Shown here one piece after another: positions 7,133 to 13,364 of a stretch of 49,987 nt of DNA. The notes under the pieces are model-generated. The model saw nothing but the letters and a program-made list of their open reading frames with translations, made no database searches and had not been told where the DNA came from. Position 1 is the stretch's first letter; each line of letters opens with the position of its first letter. Both the position numbers and the translations under genes were made by a program. The DNA comes from Acidobacteriota bacterium (GTDB taxonomy: Bacteria > Acidobacteriota > Terriglobia > Bryobacterales > UBA6623): positions 1-49,987 of the forward strand of contig JAQBUE010000013.1 of the NCBI GenBank assembly GCA_027624045.1, written 5' to 3'.

Positions 7133-8488
7133 TCAAAGAGTCTGCAGGAGGCCCTCGTCTCGCAGCGCCAGGACCGTCTTCTCGAACGCCGCTGTCGCTT
7201 CGTCAATATCCGCGTCTGTATGGGCCGCCGAAACGACACCGCTCGTCGAGCTCATGACGTCCACACCGTTCTCCCGAAGAAGACGCTGGTACGCGCTGGT
7301 GAGCGCTCCCGGCAAGCCTTTCAGACGCAGCGGCTCGCGCGTCTCAAGATCGTGGCGAGACGAAGCTGCTCGCAGCCGCTCGGAGTCGGTTTCGAAGTAC
7401 ACGTGGAATGTCGAGCTAGGGCCGTAGACGTATCCGGCGATGCCGAGCCGATCGAGCACGGCTTCCCACGAAGCGCGCAAACGGGCCGCGGCCGCGTCAG
7501 CCCGCGCGGTGGGTTCGCCGGTTGCCACGTGAGTGAGCGCTGCGATGCCGGCGGCCGCTGAAACAGGCGCGGCGTTGAATGTTCCGAGGTGGGTGACGCG
7601 CTGGTAGCGGTCATGTTCGGGGTCGCCGGTGATGTCGAAGATCGTCATGACATCGGCCCGCCCCACCATGGCGCCGCCGGGCATACCGCCCGCGATGATT
7701 TTCGCGAGGCAGGTCAAGTCGGGCGTAACGCCGTAAAGCTGCTGCGCGCCGCCGGGGCTGAAGCGGAAACCCGTAACAACTTCGTCGAAGATCAGCAAGA
7801 CGCCGCAGCGGGCCGTGATCTCGCGCAAACCGCTCAGGAAGTTCGGCGGCAGCGGTACACGTCCCCATGAGCCGCCCGAAGGCTCGATGATGACCCCGGC
7901 CACATCGCCGTCGGTGGCGAGGAAATCGTCAATTCGGTTCAAGTCGTCGGCGGGAAGGGCCGGCATGTTTTCCCGGACACGCGGCGGAACTCCGAGCGAG
8001 CCGTCGGCTTCGAACGGCGGGTTGTAGCCGTGGACGACGTCATCATGCCAGCCATGGAAGTGGCCGTCGAAGCGCAGAATCTTGTTCTTCCTTTTGTGCG
8101 CCCGAGCGACGCGCAACGCCAGCAGAGTCGCTTCGGTCCCTGAGTTCACAAACCGGACGCGCTCGGCGCAAGGGATCAGCCGTTGCACGAGCTCGGCCCA
8201 CTCGATGTGCAAGGGATGATCGCTGCCGAAATGCGTCCCCAAGGCCAGCGCCTTCTGGATCGCCGCGGCGACATCAGGATGGGCGTGCCCCAGCAGCAAC
8301 GCGCCGTTGCCGCCGAGAAAGTCGATGTACTCGTTGCCATCGACGTCCCATTTGCGCCCGCCGACCCCGCGCTCGATGTAGAGTGGCAAAGGGTTGGGCG
8401 CACGCAAATCGTGCCCCACCTTGCCCGCGAGGACGCGTGAAGCGCGTTGGAAATATTCTTCGGTTTTTGGTTTCGCGGGAAGGGGCAA
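7133..8488 (-). CDS. class III aminotransferase, glutamate-1-semialdehyde aminomutase-like
   Basis: A 451-residue PLP enzyme of the HemL-like class III aminotransferase group. Visible motifs are GGNGALLLGHAHPDV near residue 60 and VNSGTEATLLALRVAR, which binds PLP phosphate. LLIFDEVVTGFR is the Asp strand, and TCLAKIIAGGMPGGA carries the Schiff-base lysine. The THLGTFNAAPV loop resembles HemL. It is longer than HemL (about 430) and has an N-terminal extension, and no haem genes are nearby. So it is more likely a related aminotransferase of unknown substrate than the tetrapyrrole enzyme. The start is TTG, supported by GGAGG eight bases upstream. It is the last gene of a minus-strand series behind the two small membrane proteins. 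Confidence 0.82.
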   Translation of the reverse strand: MPLPAKPKTEEYFQRASRVLAGKVGHDLRAPNPLPLYIERGVGGRKWDVDGNEYIDFLGGNGALLLGHAHPDVAAAIQKALALGTHFGSDHPLHIEWAELVQRLIPCAERVRFVNSGTEATLLALRVARAHKRKNKILRFDGHFHGWHDDVVHGYNPPFEADGSLGVPPRVRENMPALPADDLNRIDDFLATDGDVAGVIIEPSGGSWGRVPLPPNFLSGLREITARCGVLLIFDEVVTGFRFSPGGAQQLYGVTPDLTCLAKIIAGGMPGGAMVGRADVMTIFDITGDPEHDRYQRVTHLGTFNAAPVSAAAGIAALTHVATGEPTARADAAAARLRASWEAVLDRLGIAGYVYGPSSTFHVYFETDSERLRAASSRHDLETREPLRLKGLPGALTSAYQRLLRENGVDVMSSTSGVVSAAHTDADIDEATAAFEKTVLALRDEGLLQTL

Positions 8489-8550
8489 ACTACATACCTC
8501 CGACGTCGGCCTTGCAGGTCACAAAGCCGAAAAGGTGTCAGGCCGCGGAC

Positions 8551-8904
8551 TCATGGCTCTTTTCGCGGAGGGTCTTCCGTCCCCGGCTTGAAAAGGGTTA
8601 ATAGTTTAGGGCCAACATTCCCAAACACAGCAATCACGGTCACAAGCGCGGTCAAGCTCAAAACCTCGGGAGACAGGCTCTCGATCGCTGGCGGTTTCGT
8701 CAAAAGGAAAACGACTCCTACTAGAAACCCGCTAAAGAGCGTGAGCACATGCAGACTCACGGAGATGCATTCGGGCACGGACGGCCAACTGCCATGGCTC
8801 CGATATCTATAGAGCAGGAAGCAAACAATGATCGACAGAGTGAGAAGAGCGACGATCTGAGAATCCGCGTGCCGCAGAATCCATCGGCCAGTGGAATCCA
8901 GCAT
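8551..8904 (-). CDS. small membrane protein, unknown function
   Basis: A 117-residue protein not recognised as any named family. Three hydrophobic segments can be seen: about 17-33 (IVALLTLSIIVCFLLYR), 48-70 (ISVSLHVLTLFSGFLVGVVF) and 80-100 (LSLTALVTVIAVFGNVG). It ends in a charged proline-rich tail. The ATG has GGGAAGAG directly upstream. The start lies 12 bp after the stop of the glycine-zipper-like gene, so the two are probably one transcript. Hydrophobic periodicity and the ribosome site support a real gene, but no function can be given. Confidence 0.6.
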   Translation of the reverse strand: MLDSTGRWILRHADSQIVALLTLSIIVCFLLYRYRSHGSWPSVPECISVSLHVLTLFSGFLVGVVFLLTKPPAIESLSPEVLSLTALVTVIAVFGNVGPKLLTLFKPGTEDPPRKEP

Positions 8905-8916
8905 CTCTTCCCGTCA

Positions 8917-9219
8917 TCAAGCCGCTTGTTTGCTTCTCACTTCCCCGCCAACCACCGCCCCGAGGACAGCTCCCACGATGCCGCCAACCGGCCCGCCAAC
9001 CAGCAAGCCGCCAATACCGCCGAGCATCGCCCCCATGTAGCCTGTATTCACCGGATACCCGACACGTCCGTGAGAATCAGAAAACGCTGCCCTGCCATTG
9101 GGAAGAACAACCACGTACCGTAATACACCCGATCGAGCGTCATCATACAGATAAATTGTATAACCTTCGGAGCTTTCTCCGACCTTCTCTCGATAACCGC
9201 CTGTTGGGACGATCGCCAC
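8917..9219 (-). CDS. small glycine-zipper protein, unknown function
   Basis: A 100-residue protein with a GTG start. The N-terminal half is polar and beta-rich (GYTIYLYDDARSGVLRYVVV). The C-terminal part is a glycine-zipper hairpin of GxxxG-type spacing (GAMLGGIGGLLVGGPVGG and following, about residues 60-92), as in Gly-zipper/YMGG outer-membrane or pore-like proteins. No signal peptide is evident, so the hydrophobic hairpin would be the membrane part. It sits 83 bp downstream of ybbP and 12 bp upstream of the three-helix membrane protein. The family and role are not recognised. Confidence 0.55.
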   Translation of the reverse strand: MAIVPTGGYREKVGESSEGYTIYLYDDARSGVLRYVVVLPNGRAAFSDSHGRVGYPVNTGYMGAMLGGIGGLLVGGPVGGIVGAVLGAVVGGEVRSKQAA

Positions 9220-9302
9220 AGTGCTTTCAGCTTATCATTCGCTGACCACAAGGATCTGAAATGTCGATCACCGGGTCACCGGCTCCCGGGGCCGACCGCG
9301 AT

Positions 9303-11843
9303 CTAATCGCCCCGCAGGACTTCGAGAGGTTTTCTGCCGAGGATTCGCCAGCTTGCCAGCCAACCCGCCAAGTTCGCCAAGACCGCCGTGCCTATGATCG
9401 AGACAACGTGCGGCAGTGGGTCGAATCGAAATTCAGCATCGAGCAGTTGGGTCAGCAATAGCGCTGAGAACGCGGTAGCGAGCACGCTGCCCATCAGCCC
9501 GGCGCTGAGGCCGAGGATCAGGAACTCCACCGAGAAGATGCTCATCACACGCCGCCTCGTGGCGCCGAGCGTTTTCAAGATGGCTGTCTCGCGGACCCTC
9601 CGCATACGGGTCGCAGCGACACTCGACGCCAGGATCACGATTCCAGCCATGATCGCAAAACCGGAAACGAAACGGATGACGGCGCCGATCTGGTCGACCA
9701 CCTGCTGAACAATTTCGAGGACGTCGGCGACGCTAACGATGGTTACGCCGGGAAACTTCTCGAAGGCCGCCTTCTGGAGGCCGGCGGCCCGCGGCGGCGC
9801 GATGCGGGCCGAGCCGTAAAAAACAGTGGGGACATCCTGAAGAGTGTTGGGCGAGAGGATGAAGCTGAATCCGGAACCCGGCCGTATGGCCTCGGCGCGA
9901 TGGATCACCGCGACCTTGGCCCGGATCGAGCCGGCGCCGACGATCCAGACCAGTTCCGAACCCAATTTGATCTCGAGGGTCTCCGCGGTTGACTCCCGCA
10001 CGGACGCGAGCAGTTGATCCGTATCGTCGTCCCACCAGGCGCCCTCGACGACTTCCAGGGATTCGGGCCGCTTTCGTTCCCAGGTGAGGTTGCGCGTCGC
10101 CCGGTACGTGCGCCCGCTGGTGCGGTCGTAGATCTGATCGAGCGGGACGCCGTCGATTGTCATCAAGCGAGCCGCCACGGAGGGCACCATGTCCGTCTTG
10201 CCCACAACGCCCTCGTATTCGTTGATGAGTTTCTTGAGGCCTTCGCGGTCTTCGCTGGTGATGTTGGCGATGAACAGATTCGGCATCTCCGGCGGCGCAC
10301 TCAGGGCGAGTTGGCTGACGAGCGATGCCTGCAGAATGTAGACCGTCAAAGTGAACATGACGCCGACGCCCAAGGCGACAAGCACGACATCGGCGTGAAC
10401 CCCCGGCCGATGGAGATTCGCGATGCCGTGCCGCCATGACGGCGATAGCCTCCCCGGAAGCAGTGTCGGCAGCGCCTTCAGAAAGCGCAGCAGCAGGCGC
10501 GCCACCAGATTGAGTAGCAGCAGGCTCACCGTCAACCCTCCCGCGAACCAGGCCCCAACCTCCAGCGAGTCACTCAGCCAAGCAGCGACGCCCACCAGCC
10601 CAGCGACGATCACGATTCCGACGATACGGCCGGTTCTCCTGCCACGGCGTCCGGCTGGAACTTCCATGTCGCGCCGGAAGACAATCGCGGGTCGCACGTC
10701 ACGGACGCCTAACAGCGTCGGAAGCGTGAACAACAAAGTCGTCAACAGACCGATGGCGAGCGCTTGCACGGCTACGACCGGTTGCCACTCGATGCCGGCG
10801 GGCAGCGGGATGTAGTCGGGCAGAACAGCCGGGAAACCGACCTGGAGGAGCCATCCGAAGAGAATACCCAGCAGGCTCCCGGCCAGCCCCAAGGCGACGG
10901 TCTGAATCGTAAAGATGCGGATGATCCGCGAAGAGCGAGCCCCCAAACACTTGAAGATCGCGATCGTGTCGAGCTTCTCCTGCAAGTGCGAGTACATGGC
11001 CATGGCGACGCCGAGCGACCCCACGATCAGCGCAACGAGGCTGACCAAGCTTAGGTAGTTTGTGGCGCGATCGAGGCCCCTGCGGATGGTCGGATGGGTC
11101 TCGCGATAGTCGGTGATGTAGGCGCCGTCGAAAACCGCCTGCAGCTCGTCGCGGACCTGCTTGATGGAAATTCCGCCGGGAGGAAGGCGAAACAGATAGC
11201 GCTGTGACGCCCGGCTGCCGGGTTGAATCAATCCGCTGCGGTCTAACGCCGCACGGCTGATCATCACGCGTGGCCCGATGCTGAACGACCCCGTCATACG
11301 GTCGGGCTCGACCTCGACGACGGCCGCGATGCGGAAAGTCTCATCCCCCAGGCGCACCTCATCGCCGATTTCAGCACCCAAGCGCAAAAGCATGTCCCGT
11401 GACCCGGCGACGGTGTTTGCAGTGAGCGCCGCGGCGAGAGACCCGGGCGGGTCCAAAACGATGTTGCCGTAGAAGGGATACGTGTTCGGATCGACGGCCT
11501 TCACCGACACCATGAAGGGCCGGCCGGAGGCTTCTGACGACATCGACGAAACGGTTTCAGTGACCCAGGTTTCCTTGATGCCGCGCGCTCTGAGGCTTTC
11601 GATGATGGCTGATTCTTCCTCGGTCGCCAGGTGATATTCGCGGACGGCGAGGTCGGCTGCCATCAGCGTGCGGGCATCGCGAAGCAGCATCGTGCGAAAG
11701 GCGGCGCTGAATCCGCGCACACCGGCTAGGGCCCCTACCCCGACGGCGACGGCGATCGCGATGAAGAAAAACTTTCCCGGTGACGCCCTGGCGTCGCGCC
11801 AGGCAATCCGAACAGCGGTTCGCCAGGGGAAGGAGGTCTTCAT
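9303..11843 (-). CDS. ABC transporter permease, YbbP/FtsX-type
   Basis: An 846-residue membrane protein with two FtsX-like permease halves, the layout of E. coli YbbP. The first transmembrane helix is at about 18-40 (FFFIAIAVAVGVGALAG). A large periplasmic MacB-type domain covers roughly 45-255, three or four helices lie at about 260-400 and two more at 405-460. A second extracellular domain comes next, and a C-terminal helix triplet ends in LASWRILGRKPLEVLRGD. Repeated FtsX signatures (RRVRETAILKTLGATRRRV; DTIAIFKCLGARSSRI) mark the coupling helices that contact the ATPase. With the ATPase at 11873-12586 and the divergent esterase it forms the ybbAP-tesA arrangement. YbbAP-type pumps are thought to move hydrophobic molecules or lipids. 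The start lies 30 bases after the ybbA stop, within a triplicated 14-bp unit. Confidence 0.88.
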   Translation of the reverse strand: MKTSFPWRTAVRIAWRDARASPGKFFFIAIAVAVGVGALAGVRGFSAAFRTMLLRDARTLMAADLAVREYHLATEEESAIIESLRARGIKETWVTETVSSMSSEASGRPFMVSVKAVDPNTYPFYGNIVLDPPGSLAAALTANTVAGSRDMLLRLGAEIGDEVRLGDETFRIAAVVEVEPDRMTGSFSIGPRVMISRAALDRSGLIQPGSRASQRYLFRLPPGGISIKQVRDELQAVFDGAYITDYRETHPTIRRGLDRATNYLSLVSLVALIVGSLGVAMAMYSHLQEKLDTIAIFKCLGARSSRIIRIFTIQTVALGLAGSLLGILFGWLLQVGFPAVLPDYIPLPAGIEWQPVVAVQALAIGLLTTLLFTLPTLLGVRDVRPAIVFRRDMEVPAGRRGRRTGRIVGIVIVAGLVGVAAWLSDSLEVGAWFAGGLTVSLLLLNLVARLLLRFLKALPTLLPGRLSPSWRHGIANLHRPGVHADVVLVALGVGVMFTLTVYILQASLVSQLALSAPPEMPNLFIANITSEDREGLKKLINEYEGVVGKTDMVPSVAARLMTIDGVPLDQIYDRTSGRTYRATRNLTWERKRPESLEVVEGAWWDDDTDQLLASVRESTAETLEIKLGSELVWIVGAGSIRAKVAVIHRAEAIRPGSGFSFILSPNTLQDVPTVFYGSARIAPPRAAGLQKAAFEKFPGVTIVSVADVLEIVQQVVDQIGAVIRFVSGFAIMAGIVILASSVAATRMRRVRETAILKTLGATRRRVMSIFSVEFLILGLSAGLMGSVLATAFSALLLTQLLDAEFRFDPLPHVVSIIGTAVLANLAGWLASWRILGRKPLEVLRGD

Positions 11844-11875
11844 TTCAGGCGGATCATTTCAGGAGAGTCATTTCA
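11840..11875 (-). repeat. 14-bp triplication linking ybbA stop to ybbP start
   Basis: TGAAATGA occurs three times on the minus strand at exact 14-bp spacing (11875-11868, 11861-11854, 11847-11840). The first copy holds the ybbA stop and the last the ybbP ATG. The two extra copies create ORFs of five codons, 11871-11854 (MTLLK) and 11857-11840 (MIRLK). Each overlaps the next start by four bases (ATGA). The arrangement could act as a termination-reinitiation relay between the two genes. Confidence 0.7.
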
Positions 11876-12586
11876 AGTCGGGCGTGGAGCGCCACCGGAA
11901 AGCTCGTCGGAGGCGATGCGACCGTCATGGATGGTAATCAGGCGGTCGGCGCGCGCCGCCAGCGCACGGTCGTGTGTCACGAGCACGAGGGTCGTTCGTT
12001 CGGCGCGGTTCAATTCGACGAGCATGTCGAGCACATGTTGCCCGTTGGCGCTATCGAGGTTGCCGGTCGGCTCATCGGCCATCACCAGCGGCGGTTTACT
12101 GACGAAGGCTCGCGCCAGCGCCACACGCTGTTGCTCACCGCCGGAAAGTTGAACGGGGTAGTGGCTGGTACGGTCGGCCAGACCGACCCGGCTGAGCAAC
12201 TCCCGCGCCCGGGCCGTGCCAGCGTAGCCATCGCCGGCAAGGTCGAGCGGCAGCAGAACATTCTCCTCCGCCGTGAGAGTGGGAACCAACTGGTAAGACT
12301 GGAAGACGAAGCCGATTTTTCGGCCTCGCAACACGGCCATTTCATCTTCACCGAGACTCTGAATTTGCTGTCCGTCGAGGATGACTTCGCCGGCCGAAGG
12401 CGTGTCCAAACCGGCTAAAAGACCAAGTAAAGTGCTCTTGCCGCTGCCCGATGGCCCCATGATGGCAACGAACTGGCCGCGCGGGATGGCGAAGTCAATA
12501 CCGCGCAGAATGTCGACCCGGTGGGCTCCGCTATCGATGTTTTTTAGCAGCCCCCGCACTTCGAGAATCGGTTCTTCGGTCGACAT
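11873..12586 (-). CDS. ABC transporter ATP-binding protein, YbbA/LolD-type
   Basis: A 237-residue ATPase of the MacB/LolD/YbbA group. Motifs in order are Walker A GPSGSGKST (about residue 43), Q-loop in FVFQSYQLVPTL, the signature LSGGEQQRVALARA, Walker B with LVMADEPTGNLD, and H-loop in VLVTHD. It powers the permease encoded directly downstream. The open frame extends 14 codons further upstream, but ATG at 12586 gives the family's usual N-terminus (EEPILEVRGLLKNI). Only 31 bp separate it from the divergently read tesA-like gene, so the two promoters must overlap. Its stop lies in the 14-bp triplicated junction with ybbP. Confidence 0.9.
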   Translation of the reverse strand: MSTEEPILEVRGLLKNIDSGAHRVDILRGIDFAIPRGQFVAIMGPSGSGKSTLLGLLAGLDTPSAGEVILDGQQIQSLGEDEMAVLRGRKIGFVFQSYQLVPTLTAEENVLLPLDLAGDGYAGTARARELLSRVGLADRTSHYPVQLSGGEQQRVALARAFVSKPPLVMADEPTGNLDSANGQHVLDMLVELNRAERTTLVLVTHDRALAARADRLITIHDGRIASDELSGGAPRPT

Positions 12587-12617
12587 GAGGACGCTGCGAA
12601 TCTTATTATGGCAGTAA

Positions 12618-13322
12618 GTGCGACCCACGACCCTGCTGTACCTAACCCTGCTCGTCTTCGGTTGTAGTTGCTCTCCTACGGGTGAAGATCCCGCCGGCCA
12701 GCCTGCGAACGGCGCCCCTAGCAGCGGGACACCAGCGCCGCAAAGGCAGGGAATTATCGTCGCCTTTGGTGATAGCCTGACGGCGGGTTTCGGAGTCGAT
12801 CCGGGAGAAAGCTACCCGGATTATCTACAGCGGGAACTCGACCGGCGGGGCCACTCCTACGAGATCATTAACGAGGGTGTCAGCGGCGATACGAGCGACA
12901 CGGGCTTGGTGCGAACCGACATTGTTGCCTCGCGCAAGCCGGATCTCGTGATCGTGGCGTTCGGCGGAAATGACGGGCTGCGCGTGCTCGCCGTGGATCG
13001 CATGAAATTGAATCTGCGCCGTATGATTACGAAACTGCAGCGGAGCGGGATTCAGGTCGTGCTCGCCGGCATCAAGCTTCCGCCCAACTACGGCGCGGAT
13101 TACCGTGTGCCGTTCGAACAGGCTTTCGTCGATTTGGCCGAGGAGTTGGGAGTTGCCTTTCTGCCCTTTCTGATGGAGGGGGTGTGGGACAAGCCGGGCT
13201 CCATGCAGGCCGATGGCATCCACCCCACGGCCCAAGGCCACGAGCGCATCGCCCTGAATGTGCTGGAAGTGCTCGAACCGCTTCTGAAGGCGAAGCAGAA
13301 GGAGCCGGCGGCGGCGTACTGA
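12618..13322 (+). CDS. TesA-like SGNH esterase/lysophospholipase, lipoprotein
   Basis: A 234-residue GDSL/SGNH hydrolase like E. coli TesA (thioesterase I/protease I/lysophospholipase L1). Block I is VAFGDSLTAGFG with nucleophile Ser at about 53. The block II Gly is near GVSGDT, block III Asn is in FGGNDGLR, and the Asp-His pair is in DGIHPTAQGH near 200. The N-terminus has a lipobox (LLVFGC, Cys at 16) rather than TesA's cleaved signal, followed by a Pro/Gly-rich linker. It is therefore probably a lipoprotein anchored in a membrane. The start is GTG. Placement divergent from ybbA-ybbP matches E. coli and supports a role linked to lipid or acyl-compound export. Confidence 0.87.
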   Translation: MRPTTLLYLTLLVFGCSCSPTGEDPAGQPANGAPSSGTPAPQRQGIIVAFGDSLTAGFGVDPGESYPDYLQRELDRRGHSYEIINEGVSGDTSDTGLVRTDIVASRKPDLVIVAFGGNDGLRVLAVDRMKLNLRRMITKLQRSGIQVVLAGIKLPPNYGADYRVPFEQAFVDLAEELGVAFLPFLMEGVWDKPGSMQADGIHPTAQGHERIALNVLEVLEPLLKAKQKEPAAAY

Positions 13323-13323
13323 C

Positions 13324-13359
13324 GGCATGCGGGGCGTGCCGTGTCCCTGATATGGGGAC
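13324..13359. terminator. possible bidirectional hairpins between convergent genes
   Basis: Two small stem-loops, GGCATG/CGTGCC (13324-13340, one G-U pair) and GTCCC/GGGAC (13343-13359), lie in the 42 bp between the convergent tesA-like and DUF3604 genes. There is no T-tract, so termination is only a guess. Confidence 0.3.
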
Positions 13360-13364
13360 GGGGA

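Noticed and set aside
7133..8488. Calling this hemL, the tetrapyrrole aminomutase
   Set aside because: Related fold only; longer than HemL and no haem or tetrapyrrole genes near. Named as HemL-like.
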